DNA of 64,000 nt from Tenebrio molitor (lineage: Eukaryota > Arthropoda > Insecta > Coleoptera > Tenebrionidae): contig NC_091050.1 of NCBI RefSeq assembly GCF_963966145.1, forward strand, positions 16,120,001 to 16,184,000. Direction: 5' to 3'. The notes under the pieces are model-generated. The model did not search any database, was not told where the DNA came from, and saw only the letters and a program-made list of their open reading frames with translations. Positions 1 to 11,838 of this stretch are shown piece after piece. Positions within the stretch are counted from its first letter, which is position 1, and each line of letters begins with the position of its first letter. Position numbers and translations under genes: made by a program.

Positions 1-1316
1 AGGAACGCGGCCAGCAGGAGTTATCGACCGATTTTACACAGAACGTGTAATTTTGACCCTGAAATTGCACATGCGGACTTGCGATTCATTCAGGTCTGCG
101 ACCCGCGAGTCCGCTCCTTCGCCATCGGGATTCCGCCGCGGTGGCGGTGGCGCAGCAGCGGGGCGGGAGGACCGCACTCGATTTGGCATTTATTAGCGAA
201 AATCGCGTAAACGCCGCCCTCACCCTCGTCGTTCGAGGACACTCGAGACGAGCGAGGACGATGCCCCCGAAATTAATTCGCTCCCGAGCGAAAAAAGTTT
301 GGCAGCGGCAAGGAGCTCAAGGCGGACTTGGTGACCACCGCAGCTACCAATTAGATCCTTTCGGTCTCGTGGTCACCAGTGGCAGCTTTTTTTCGTTGAT
401 TCTGACACGTGAAGGGGTGGATCGCGTCTGGAGGGGTGCGCTTCGGGTTTATCGCCACGTCACCCGGCCAAATAGCCACCCCGTGTGCGAAGCGTGGACA
501 GTAGAGGTTATAATCATCGACACCCCTCCGTTCGTCCTGGCCATTATATTGTATCACACGTGTCCGGTCCCGGCCCCTTTAATTAGGAGTGGTTGTTGCG
601 CCTTGTCCGTTGACCCCTCTGACCGGCGTATGTCAATCCGCTTATTCGTCACGGTCGTTTGATCGAATTTCGACCTGTTCCATAAGTTCCAACCGGGAAA
701 GATGGTAAGGTAAAGCTCGTTTCCGGTTATGTGACAGGGGACGGGGCAATAACCGTTATATCCGGTCCGTACATCAAAGCGAAGAAGGATAATGCGAGGG
801 ATAATCACGTTATAAATCGTGATGATCGAGCAAATTTGTGCGCGGGGGTTGAAACTGATTTTGTGTTTTTTTTCTTCGGGAAATCCTTCAGGTGTGCGTC
901 CTTCACAACCCCTACGTGGAGTTTATGAACGCGACAATCGTCGTCGAAATTGAATTTCTTCGATCTCCCCCCCGAGCCCGACACAATCAGACAACCCTTC
1001 CGGCGTAAAAACTTGCGCCAACCCCAACATATATCGAGGAGAGCAGCTCGCGGATTTTTCATCCCCGCTCGTGCCGACGCCGGCCGATCCGGTCTCGTCC
1101 TTGTCCGAACAGGATTCGGGCGGCTGCGGAAAGGATCCCGGGCAGTGTGACGTCACACACGGAAGCATCTCAACCGATATACCGCTCCGTCCATGCCGTT
1201 TTACCGGTTACACCGTCTCATTCGTTCGATTCTAGTGTGCTGTGCTGTTGTAACTGCGTTTCGAACTTTGTAATTTCATGGTCAGGGAGTGCGTTAGATG
1301 GGTGCCGAAGTGAGAC
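1..1316. other. 5' flank and probable 5' UTR of the MRL/pico gene
   Basis: I find no supported coding exon before 1317. The stretch is relatively GC- and CpG-rich for this window, as expected for a promoter and 5' UTR region, and open frames here are short and overlap on both strands. A perfect CRE palindrome lies at 1148-1155. Just before the proposed start there is an upstream ORF of 11 codons beginning with ATG at 1278 and ending with TGA at 1311-1313, in the same frame as the proposed start. A second upstream ATG at 1298 is in another frame and overlaps the start. The transcription start cannot be placed. Confidence 0.45.
1148..1155. promoter_or_regulatory. CRE-type palindrome TGACGTCA
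   Basis: Perfect 8-bp palindrome TGACGTCA, the consensus site for CREB/ATF bZIP factors. It lies about 160 bp upstream of the proposed first coding exon of the pico-type gene, a position that suits a promoter-proximal element. A perfect palindrome of this length is uncommon by chance, but function is inferred from position only. Confidence 0.4.
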
Positions 1317-1343
1317 ATGTTCAAAGGGTGGAAATTCGGAAAG
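1317..1343 (+). CDS. pico: Proposed first coding exon of the pico-type MRL gene (9 codons)
   Basis: The segment reads MFKGWKFGK and is followed directly by a GTAAAG splice donor at 1344. It ends in phase 0, which matches the phase-0 acceptor of the next exon at 2228. An in-frame TGA at 1311-1313 sits two codons before the ATG, so the frame cannot extend upstream, and a purine occupies position -3. The 884-bp intron that follows (1344-2227) ends in TTTCAG. The exon is inferred from frame, stop and splice signals; transcript evidence would settle it. Alternatives are a start at ATG 2315-2317 inside the next exon, or a different upstream first exon. Confidence 0.5.
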
Positions 1344-2227
1344 GTAAAGTCCGTTTCGTTTGACTGACTGTGTGTTTTTTTTTTGCTGGAAATAATTCAG
1401 ATGGGGTTGTTTTCCGTTCGGCCCCAATTATGCGGAATCATCGCGCGATAACTGCGTCGTGAAGAGGAATGGAAAGGGATAATGAAGAGAGGCGGTCGCG
1501 GCGCGGGCGAAATTTTTGCAAGGGGGCGAAATTGAATTGGGCGATTACGAAAGAATTTGCTCGTGGACGGGGTACAAAGTGTAAACGAACAAGATTGATC
1601 TCTGTTCGAAACGGGAGGGTTGTATTAGTCGTCGGAGCCACCCCCTCGGCACCTGCATCAACGCGATTAGATGTAAATCGCAGGTGTTGTGCCACCACCG
1701 TCGTTCCAAGATCGAGCTTGTTTACTCTCCACGAAACCGGTGATTCACCCCAGCGGCAGATGTCTTCGACTTTATTAAATTACCAACCCCGATAAATGTC
1801 ACCGATAAGTCACGAGACTGGCGGTACCAGCAGGATTTTTTACGTTAGCGTGCGCCCCGTACCACCCTCGCGCCTTCCTCGTCTCCCCTTTGGAAAAAAT
1901 CGCGTGTAAATAAAGGGTGTGAAAGTACGCGGTCCGTACTAACCTTCACCTGGATTGCGACACTGATCGGGCGACAAAAGCGAAATTAATTAATTCCATT
2001 GAAATTCAAATCGGTCCTGGATTTTTATGAAATTCTTTTATTCACGGTTACGCACGCGACCGTGCAAATTCAGCATCCTGAAACCTCCTGAATGGTGAAT
2101 GTTTCTGTTTTGTTAAGTCATCTAATTCCGAGCGGTTGCTGGGACGACCGCTCGTTCCGTCTCCTGAATAAAACAGCTCCGGGGATGGGGGTGGATTTTT
2201 TATTAATAAAAAATCTGGAACTTTCAG

Positions 2228-5200
2228 GGATTGGACCCCACAAACACCACGACGCAACTGCGGCCGTTGAACTCGGAGATCACGGCGCCGAGGATCGACA
2301 GCTACAGGTTCTCAATGGCCAACCTCCAGGACTCGCAGGACGTCGACCTGGACGCCATCCTCGGGGAGTTGTGCGCCCTTGAAACTCAGGTCGACAGAGA
2401 GATCGGACAAGCGAGGGATAGCAAACGTCTTTCAGGTGCGAGTGATTTTTTTTTTACCGCGTGACGAACGAGGAACGGTGGTACTAGAGGTGGTGATTTT
2501 CGTTCACAGACCAAAAGGTGGCCCAGCACCTTTCCAGGACCCACAGCAGGTCCTCCTCGGAGGGCCCCCGATTGAAACTGGACACGGGAGAGAGCGATTT
2601 GATATCGAAGACTGATTCAGTTCGGACGGAGTCACCCGACAATGATTCCGCGTTCAGCGATACAGTGTCGATGTTGTCGAGCGAGTCGTCGGCGAGCAGC
2701 GGCGGTTCCGGTTCCAAACCCCAGAGTCTGCACCTCCAGAATCTTCAGGTACCGATCGATGGTGCGCGCCTTTTCGCAAATCACAGCCTCCTCGGTTTCC
2801 AGGATGAAGCTTCGAGGATCAAAGCGGAAAAGATCCGAATGGCCATGGAGAAGATCAAAGAGGCGAACATTCAGAAGTTGTTCGTCAAGGTGTTCACGGC
2901 CGACGGCTCGGCGAAATCTTTGTTGGTCGACGAGAAAATGTTGTGCTCGTACGTGACGAGGTTGTTGATGGACAAGAATCACGTGGAAGCCGACCCCAAG
3001 TGGGCGATAGTGGAGCACCTGCCGGAATTGTACATGGGTAAGCGTAAGTCGCGAGTTGACGACGCGTCGGAGAATGCACGGTCGAATCTTGCAGAGAGGA
3101 TATACGAGGATCACGAGCTCCTCGTCGACAATCTGATGGTGTGGACGAGGGACTCCAAGAACAAAATCTTCTTCTCGGAGCGTCCGGAGAAGAACAAGTT
3201 GTTCGTGGAACCGGAGAAGTTCCTCTTGTCCATGACCGACAGAAAAGACGCGATCGACTACGACGAACACTCGCGGAGTCTGCTCCTCGAGGAGTTCTTT
3301 TCCAGCAACGCGGCGAACGTCCCGGAAGTCGAGGGACCTCTCTACCTTAAAGCCGACTCCAAGAAGGGTTGGAAGAAGTACCACTTCGTGCTGAGAGCGT
3401 CGGGTCTTTACTATTTCCCGAAGGATAAAGTCAAATCGGCCAAAGATTTGGTGTGTTTGGCCACTTTCGACAACAACCAGGTGGGTGGTACCGAAGTGGT
3501 ACCGAGTGAATCGGTCTGATTGGTAATCTGCTCCGTAGATCTACTGCGGTTTGGGTTGGAGGAAGAAGTATAAAGCTCCGACTGACTTCTGCTTCGCCAT
3601 CAAGCACCCCCGCCTCCAAGAACCGAAATCCACCAAATACATCAAGTACCTCTGCGCCGAAGACCGACAAAGTCTCGAGCGATGGATGGTGGGGATGAGG
3701 ATAGCGAAGTACGGCAAGCAGCTGATGGAGAACTATCGGGCCCTCATCGACGAACTGGCCCAAGAAGACCTGGACATGCTGGCGCACGCTCGCAGCTGTT
3801 CGGTCAGCTCCATCGCCGTTCAGTCGAACGTGACCACCCCGACCCAAGGGTAATTCGTGATCGCGAAGCGTAGGTGGGACCGTTTTGTAAACGTCGTCTT
3901 GCAGATACCCCAGCAGCGAGGCCGGTTACGGGACCCAGAGCGAGACGTACTCCGCCCCCAGCGAGGCGAGCTCCGGGCGGCACAGCCGCGCCAGCAGCTC
4001 GAGCTCGTCGGGGTGCATGTCGGACGGGGCCCCGTCCAGTTGCGAGAATGCGTTCGACTCGGAGTTTCCCATGGGTACCATCAAACGCAAACCGTCGATG
4101 AAGCCCAGTCTGCCGCTGACCAACATCACCAGACAGCTGAAAGAGGTGAGTTCGTCCGCGTTTCTGCAGAGGCGAGAGTAGCCGAATCTGTCGGGTTTAG
4201 GTGGGTGAGACTCGCGACGAGCACGACGGAGCGCCGCTACCACCCAGTCCCATCAACTGCAACAACTCCGGCACCCTCACCCGGAGGCACAGCCGCCGGA
4301 AATCGAGCAACTCCACCGACGACTCCTCCAATTCCGGCACTCTGAAGAGACAGCACTCGTACAAGTCGCGGGGGTCGATCGAGTCGATGGGGGGCCGGAG
4401 CGGCAACTCGACGCCGCTGTGCGGCACCCCCGTTAGGGAGAGGGCGTCGCCCTTCGCCGATAAGGCGAGTCCTTTCGCAGAGCGTCCTCCAAGCGCGGCG
4501 TCCCCGAGAAGCCCCGTGAGTCCTCCCAACAACATGGACATGCCCTCTTGCATGGTGAGTGCCGATCCCGTCAAGATAACCTGTCAATATTAACTCCACA
4601 TTTAAGACCATAGAAAGATCTCCGACTAACTTCCAGCAAGCGAGGGCGCTATTGAAAAAGCAGTTACTAATTCGGCCCCCTACTTTTATTAAACCTATGA
4701 CTTAAGTTCTTCTATGGTATCGTTTACTTTTTATTTATTTTGCTTTTTGTGTTCTTGTGCTTTTTCGTCGTCTCCAAAAAAGAAATTGACAGCTTCGTCG
4801 TGCGTTCCCGATGGATTGCTAAATTTTTATTTCCGCCGGAAATTGCAGCGAATTTTGTGGTCGTCCGCTTTACAAGTATGAGATTACTTCCGTCCCGTCA
4901 TTAGCTAATTTTATTTTCGTGACGATATTAAAATAACTCAAATCTTGGAGTGGCTCATGTATAAAAGAGATTTCTTCCCCAACCAGTCCGAAAACTCGTA
5001 TGGGATATGCAAATACGAGTAAACAAATATAAATAGGATATGCAAATGCCCGTGTTGCTACATTTTAAAGAGAATAAACGCATTTTTTACACTTGCTGAA
5101 CAATGTTAATGGGTTTCGTTACCTTGATTTCGGGGCCTTTGATCCTAAGTTTGAGGTTATGTTATTCCATCTTTTGCATTATCTTCACCTGAAAATCGAA

Positions 5201-6653
5201 AAATTGTCTTTGTTATTCAACGAAACTATTATAATGAATACCACATTTGCATTTTTATTGCGTTTCATTTAAATAAAGCAGTCTTGGGGACTGTTCAGAT
5301 TTAGTTTGAGTGACATAACCTCACATTTTGTTCCGCTTCGATCGTCGCTTGTAGCTGTTACACAACTCTTTTTTCGAATTTAACTTGGCTTAACGCGAAG
5401 TTGTCGTTTTTCAGACTGACTCGATCACTTCGTTACCACCACCCCCAGAAACCAACGGCGATGTCATCCTCAACGACTCTCCCTCGTACCAGCTGCCGCC
5501 CCCACCTCCAGAAGTATACAATTCCAATTTGTCGTTGGACAGTTTGCCTCCGCCACCCAACCCGAACGAACTACCCCCGATGACCGGAACCGAACTAACA
5601 GGAAGTCAATTATCGCTGATGTCTTTGCCACCTCCGCCAGGCGAGCTGGATCAGAACACGCTCAGAAAAAGGAAAGGAAGTGTCACACCGACGAACGTTA
5701 TGAGTCCTGACAGGACCCCCACGATGTCTCCCGACCAAACTCCGACGCAGTCGCGGATAAACACCCCATGCTTCAGTCCACCCTTGTCGAACGTGGGGTC
5801 CAATTGCAGCACCCCCACGCAACAGAACCCCCCGGTCAGCTTCAATCTCAACCAGTACGTGCAGATTTCAGCACAGAACCACGACAGAAACGATGCAACG
5901 AACGGATACACCCAACCCCCGGCGTACGTCAACCCCCCGAGTTACAGACAGTCGAGCACTCTCCCTGGGAGCGCCCAGTTTGGCAACAACGGAGGGCTGA
6001 GGTCGTCGCTGAGGCAGAGTTCTTTACCGAGACAGATTTCCTCGAACAGCATCGCCTCCACCAACAGTTCCGGTTCTTCCGGTAACTCCATGTACGGAGT
6101 TCCGGGGTACATGAGCTCTCAGTCGCCTCATCCGCAACGAAAAGTCAACTTCCAGGACACAGCCAGTCCGAAAAAGACCACCAAGAAGATCAGTTTCAAC
6201 TTGGTGCCCCAGGAGGTGCCCCCTCTGCCGAAAAAGCCACCGCCGCCGAAGCGCTCCGACACCACGAAGCTCTCCAGTCCGAAGAAGCTCGTCGAACCGC
6301 CGGTGGATTTCCTCAAGGACCTGCAACGAGTGATGAGGAAGAAGTGGCAGGTGGCGCAGAAGTGCAAGTTGGAACCGACGACGACGCCCCACGAGGTCCT
6401 CGGTTTCAGGGATCCTCCGGTGCTGCTGCCCGACTACAAGGAGCACAACGTCTCGAACTGGGTGCAGGAGCACTACGGCCCCAACAACGTGTACGAAAAC
6501 GTGTACAGGGACAACCCGGACGCCGTCGTGGAGTACGCCACCAGTCCGGTGCACTCGAGGGGCGGTGATTTCGGAAGCAGGTCGAAGAGGCCGCCGCCTC
6601 CGCCGCCCAAACGCAGCGAAACGACGCACCTGAGCACGCCCAAGATGCACTGA
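2228..6653 (+). CDS. pico: MRL-family adaptor (MIG-10/RIAM/Lamellipodin; insect pico type), RA-PH protein
   Basis: Exons read as 2228-2435, 2510-2748, 2803-3037, 3095-3480, 3539-3849, 3905-4145, 4201-4554 and 5415-6653. All introns are GT-AG; most are 54-75 bp and the last is 860 bp. With exon 1317-1343 the product is 1079 residues. In order: an acidic N-terminal segment with LDAILGEL (about 48-70); a basic helix with KAEKIRMAMEKIKEA; a Ras-association domain (about 181-269); a PH domain (about 313-422, starting VEGPLYLK, with the GWKKYHFVLR strand); a Ser-rich linker; and a proline-rich tail (668-1079) with LPPPP and RPPPPPP motifs of the Ena/VASP EVH1 and profilin type. The RA-PH tandem identifies the family, which links Ras/Rap GTPases and membrane phosphoinositides to Ena/VASP-driven actin assembly at the leading edge. 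Introns 2749-2802 and 3038-3094 are multiples of three without stops, so retention would keep frame. The C-terminus carries a duplicated basic proline motif. Confidence 0.9.
4555..5414 (+). other. Long last intron of the pico-type gene
   Basis: This 860-bp intron separates the Ser-rich linker exon (donor ATG|GTGAGT at 4555) from the proline-rich last exon (acceptor TTTTTCAG ending at 5414). It is AT-rich, unlike the 54-75 bp introns before it, and has stops in all frames. I see no transposon ends in it. Its placement isolates the Ena/VASP-binding tail in one 1.24-kb exon. Confidence 0.8.
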
Positions 6654-7433
6654 TGCTGCGTCTCCTAATATGGCTTGGAAAAATAAAGGCATATCATATA
6701 GAAATGGCTTACGCGCGATCCTATTAGCAGAATTTTATTTTTGGGGTTCGGTCTCCGTATGTATGCTGCTTATTTTTCAAGTGATATTTGATTATACTGC
6801 CAGCGATCCCGCCTAATGGCTATGTGATTTAAATTTGAATGTGCCATTTAAGTGAGTTAAGACACTGTTAGTCGTTAAGTTCTGGTTAATTTGTAAATAG
6901 GATTCTTTGCTCTTAGTGAATTCATTGAAATGTCAAAACGTTTATGGTGCTTATAGTTATAAAATTTAGTATACATAGAATAGCGAAAATTGCGTTTTAT
7001 AAATTTTATAACCATTTTTTACCCAAATTGATTATTTAACGATTTTTATATACCTACCAAGTTACAGGGTTGAAGTCAGTTATTTATTTTTTACTATTAT
7101 TTCTCATTTTCTCTCTTTGTTTACGATTCCGTTCGCGGTATGTGTAATTATTTCGTCGTGTATATATAGTTTTTTTTTTAAATGTTCCCGGTCGGTGTCC
7201 TCGCGTCGGCCCAAGTAATTTATAATAATAAGTGTACTTTGTATTAAGGATCCCTTTTATAATCGTATACAAGATCTCCACAATGCCATTGTCCCATACG
7301 TTTTTGTATGTTTTATACCAACTTAAATATCTCTAGCGTGTATTTTAGAAAGACGGATTTTACGTACTTTTAGATTAATTGTAGTCGATGCAAGAAAAGA
7401 GAAAGAAAATGAACTCTATTCGAAAATAATAAA
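6654..7433 (+). other. 3' UTR of the pico-type gene with two polyadenylation signals
   Basis: AT-rich and non-coding after the TGA at 6651-6653. A canonical AATAAA at 6682-6687 lies only 29 bp after the stop and another lies at 7428-7433, so a short and a long (about 0.8 kb) 3' UTR are both possible. Which signal is used cannot be told from sequence. Confidence 0.55.
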
Positions 7434-8250
7434 GCAAGCGATTATATATTTATGAAATCTAGGAAATTTATCGATTTTTTCGTATGTTAACTAAATTTCG
7501 TGTGCAATTTTTAAATTAAATTATTGAAGTTTATAGAAATTATATAAAATTTGTCTTGGCACAAGAATTTATGAGGCGTTGTAGGCTAAATCAAATTGAT
7601 AATATATATTTTAAGTATTCAAATCGGTATAAATATTTTTTCTGGATACTTATCATCCTTCAAAATGAGTACTTTGTATACAGTCTACCATTTCTATATA
7701 CTAGTTGTTATTATAATAAGTATTACAATAATAAATATATTTAAAGAACTGCAGTATTCTTTCGTTTCGAATCGATAGCTGTATCTTCAGCTCCTTTATG
7801 AAGATCCCATAAAAACTCTCCCACGTTGCGTCAAATGCTGTACTCTGTCCGTGAATGTGACGAGAGCTGTACACTGACCGCAACGGCCGTATATAATACT
7901 TGAACTAGTCGTACCCAGATGTCGCTCTGCTAGTTGATCACATCCAAATTAATTCTTATCGAAAAACATTAATTTACATAAAATATTGAACTTGAAGAAT
8001 AAGAATGTTTATAACACGGTATTACCAGTATTACCTGCGTATACTTTTCAAAAAAAAATTAAATTGGCATAATGTTATGATCTTAGTTGATTATGAAATT
8101 GGACATTGCTTCATAAGATTTGCGTTTTCTTCAACTTCGAAATCTATTTTGAAACATAATTACTTCACTTTACGATCTCAAAAAACAATTCCGAACGACA
8201 GTTTGGCCTTTGCCGTATTGTGTCCCGAACTGACGTCGATCAAAGTGTTT
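7434..8250. other. AT-rich spacer after the pico-type gene
   Basis: No gene supported. Very AT-rich, with short open frames on both strands. It lies between the distal polyadenylation signal of the pico-type gene and the edge of the inverted duplication near 8250. No terminal inverted repeats recognised. Confidence 0.5.
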
Positions 8251-9214
8251 TGTAGTTTGTAGTTTATTGAGTTTCAGCACACTCTTTACAAGATCTCTCT
8301 TGTTCCACGACGAAACACAGAACAAATTTAAGGACGCAAACTGAGTTTGCATTAGGTTAAGGTGATAAAACAGCGAGATTTCCCAAAGAGTTCGTTTTGG
8401 CGTATATCGACGATCTCGATAAAAGTATCTCCTCCTTTTCCCTATCCATGGCAACGGGGAATACCGAAAGGTCACGATTTATTTCAAAATGGAAAGTTTC
8501 ATTTTCAAATCAACTATCACAATGGACATGCGTTTTGCGGAGGAAAAACAATTCTTGCCATAAAAACTTGCGACCATCGCGTCGGTTAAGTTCTTGACCA
8601 GGCTCGCGGACCGAGCTTGTGTTTGTTGTGCCGCTTTCTGTGTTTTTCCGTCATGGATCAATCTGCGGGCAAAAAATAATAGATGAGTGTAATTGTAGCA
8701 AAACTCCAAAGTAGATTTGCATTAAATTTCCGAATCGTGCTCGGGGTTTAAAAATAGAAAACCCCAACAAATATTTGCATGCTCTCCCGTGTAAACAACA
8801 CCATTGTCGACCGTTCGCGTGACGAAAAATATTTTATCTTCTCAAATACTCTTAAATAACCGAAAACTTCTTAGTTATTGTTACTTTAATTCTATTTAAA
8901 ACCCACTTTCTCCAAACAGATGGCTCACGGCGGCCATCCCTTCCTACATTTCCCAAAAATTATACCCCAACTTGGTTACCATTACAATTTTTACAGGCTA
9001 TAGTAAACTACCTACATATTAACCGCAAACAACCTCAACGACCATTATTTATTGGACCGCGGAAAACTAACTAAACAATGAACCGGAAATTATTTATCAC
9101 GTTCGATCTGATTCGCACATCCAAGAGACGACGTCTTCAGTAAAATGACGTCCGAGAGGAAAACCACTGTAAACGAGACTTTACCTGTCAATCTTCACCT
9201 GCCACCCGATTTTA

Positions 9215-10320
9215 CAGTGTTTTTCTTTTGCTATTCCTTTTTTGTCAATTGTATTTCATTATTTCTCGACTGTAATTACACGAGAGGTCTTTTTTTGTCC
9301 GGATAAAATTGAATTTTTTTACGATAATTTGGTTGCTTGGTAAATTGACGACACAAACCACCCGATAAAAAAACGAATCCGAAGGACGAGTTTTTTTATC
9401 TGGTGGTTTGTGGAGTCAATTTACCAAAAAGAAACCAAATTAGAGTTTAAAAAATGAAATTTTATCCTGGACGAAAAAAACCTCGAGCGTAATTCGATGA
9501 GATAATTTAATGAATAATGATAGGTAGGTAATTATGAAAAATTGAATTCGCCATTTTGCATGTCAATTTATTACAAGCTGTGTCAATGTTTAAGAATGTT
9601 GGTTCGTTTTCATAACAACAAACAATAATCAGGTTCGAAAAAGTTTGCCATGGAAGTTTAAGCACATTTTATCCAGATGCAAAGTTAGGGCTAACTTTAT
9701 CCGATGTCAAAGTGACAAATGCATCGCGGCTTATGGGATTTTTTATACATGAATTAAATTATCGAAGGTAAAATAACAAGACGTAATTTTTTTATCGGAT
9801 AAATTTTTCAATTTTACGAAAACTCTTTGTTTTGACAATTTTACGAGTTGAATTTTTATTCTGGTTAGGCCCGAGAGCTTTAGTTCGGGGGTTTAACCTT
9901 TCAATAAAAATGTCCAAATATCAACGAATAAAATTGTCTAAAGCAGGAAATTTGTCAGATATTAAAAATTGGGTCGTGTTATTTTTGGCAAGATTAATTC
10001 CAAAATGCAAACTTTAACGTTAGGTAATTATTTATTTATAATACAATTATTAAAAACAATTAGAGAATCTGACAGGAGTCGCATGCAATTTTAATCACTT
10101 TTGACAGATGACATAGTAGGATGTTTTTATCGTGATAAACATTTTTTATTGGATGAAAGCAAACGTTCTGATTGGCTGAACACGCACGTTTGATGTATGT
10201 CGGAATTAATCAGAACTATTTCATATTTACGTCGTTTTGACATTTAATAGAGATAGGAAATAGTTTTGAGGAATAGTGAAATACAATTGACAAAAGAGGA
10301 AAACCAAAAGAAAAACAGTG
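9215..10320. mobile_element. Non-autonomous TA-target DNA transposon (Tc1/mariner-like), 1106 bp
   Basis: Ends match as inverted repeats of about 50 bp: left CAGTGTTTTTCTTTTG, right (reversed) CACTGTTTTTCTTTTG, then a shared TTTTGTCAATTGTATTTCA. Flanks are TA (9213-9214) and TG (10321-10322). The other arm of the inverted duplication, near 55460, reads GATTTTAATCG with a single TA, exactly the expected empty site; the right copy has one A-to-G change. There is no transposase frame. A second foldback repeat is nested inside (9250-9530). Confidence 0.85.
9250..9530. repeat. Foldback (hairpin) repeat nested in the 1.1-kb TA element
   Basis: The two halves are near-complementary over about 120 bp, including ACAAACCACC-GATAAAAAAAC against GTTTTTTTATC-GGTGGTTTGT, around a short loop near 9377-9390. 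The strand could fold into one long hairpin. It is absent from the other arm together with its host element. Family unknown. Confidence 0.75.
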
Positions 10321-10542
10321 TGATCGTTTTCCTTTGATCCACATTTATCTCACAATAAATTCATTCTTATCATCACTACAATGCTGAGAAGCATAGAAAA
10401 CAGAAAATCCAGCCACTTTGGTAGCATTTTCGTTGGACCATTCTTCTATGCATTCAAGCATCACTTCTTTCCTCTTCCTCTTTATTATCACCTTCCAATC
10501 TTGTTTTAATATAACATTGAATTAAATTTAAAAAAATAATAA

Positions 10543-10672
10543 ACACAGGGTATTTGACGTGTGATATGAGCCCGGCGGAATAGAAAATGCAACCCACAAT
10601 ACAGCCGACTTTCCCTCCTGATGTATTGTGGGTTGCATTTTCTATCCCGCCGGCCTCATTATCACTCTGTGT
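10543..10672. mobile_element. Hairpin MITE, 130 bp
   Basis: Starts ACACAG and ends CTGTGT, flanked on both sides by ATAA (10539-10542 and 10673-10676). Two arms of about 43 bp (10563-10605 and about 10620-10663) are almost perfect complements and share TGTATTGTGGGTTGCATTTT. The empty site is preserved in the other arm near 55205 as AATAATGAAAAGACC, so insertion after the duplication with a 4-bp target repeat is well supported. No coding capacity. Confidence 0.88.
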
Positions 10673-10860
10673 ATAAAGACCTCAGCAAGAAATGTTAGGG
10701 TGATTCCAGTTTTATCCGTCACCTCTCACTTCCAATTATCTATTAATTTTCTGTGATAAATATAGATACAAATTCTGTCATTATTACATAGATCAGAAGA
10801 AGTTTTTATTTCTATTTAATTACAATATATTTTCAATTCGACTCGAGTGTTTTTTATTTT

Positions 10861-11838
10861 TCATTTTGTACATTAATAACATTAGGTTAGACCTTAATTC
10901 TGAATTCCTTTTGTTTGAGAACTTGAAACTTTTTGAGAAAATATCAACTTATGCCTACGACGTGATACTTCAGTCGAATCTAAAGAAGTGTAACTGTGAT
11001 ACGGTTGAAACGGACTGCCTTCGAATATGTTGAAAATTGAAATGTAACGTGATGACATTTTTTCATTGAAACACACCACCAGGTTCATTCAAAGCGTTAG
11101 GATTTTTTATCAGCAATTGTAAAAATTTTACACACCGTCGTACACTACTCCGTTTGTCTTTTTTATTTGTGAAGTTCAAACTTTAATAATGGTTGTGTTG
11201 TTGGCTCTCCCGGGAACAACTCACACTATCTCATATTTCATAATTTTATATTAGCGATTTCGGCCACTACTGAGATCGTTGAGATTGTAAACCATACTCC
11301 CGCTCGATGCGGCTTATATCTACGTGCATTGTTTTCTAAAATAAGTTGTTGGTTTTACGTGAATTTGCTGTTTTTGTGATGGCTTTTTTAAGGTTACACG
11401 AAATTTTAGTTTATTTATAATGCAGCAGAAAGCAGATGTGTTGTTAAAGGTGGAAAAGTGTTGTGTGCGAAGTTGTTAATTTTATGTGGTATTACTAAAG
11501 TGGTGGAAACAAGGTATGAAATTTTTGGATTGTGTTTACAAACAAGTGCGTTGAGTATGAAATTAAAGGACAGTTATCTATCTTCATCGTCGAAGTAGAC
11601 TATTTAATTTACAAATGTAGTCTTCTTTTTTAAAGTGTTTTCCACAGACCCTCATATAATTAGATGAAGGTTTTCTCATTAATAAAGAACTTTCTTTCTC
11701 TATACCCGGTCTTTAGAACCAAAAACATTCCCGAGGAAAACATATTTTGGTTTTACGTCACAACGTGTAAATAAATGGAAACATTCTTCTGGTTCGTTTT
11801 TCGGCATGTGTCACAGCGAAAAACATAACAATTTGTTT
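10861..11838. other. AT-rich intergenic DNA
   Basis: Nothing gene-like. This part of arm 1 does not align by eye with the corresponding part of arm 2 (about 54350-55000), so one of the two was replaced or has diverged beyond recognition. Confidence 0.4.

Larger units (their letters stand above)
8250..10860 (+). repeat. Inverted duplication, arm 1, block A
   Basis: Reverse-complement match to about 55010-56760, strongest at 8260-9214 and 10322-10540 (roughly 85-88% by eye over 8360-8600). The match breaks only at two mobile insertions, 9215-10320 and 10543-10672, which are absent from the other arm. Short open frames at 8170-8475 and 8479-8709 (-) have counterparts at 56526-56864 and 56237-56644 (+). 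However, the two arms differ by several 1-bp indels there, which argues against coding. What the block does, if anything, is unknown. Confidence 0.85.

Noticed and set aside
141..662. 173-codon open frame upstream of the pico-type gene
   Set aside because: Starts with a non-ATG codon context, overlaps several open frames on the other strand, and shows no domain; it is chance openness in GC-rich DNA.
2632..3384. 250-codon antisense open frame
   Set aside because: Mirror of the RA-PH coding exons and spans real introns; Arg/Leu/His-rich composition typical of antisense to GC-rich coding DNA.
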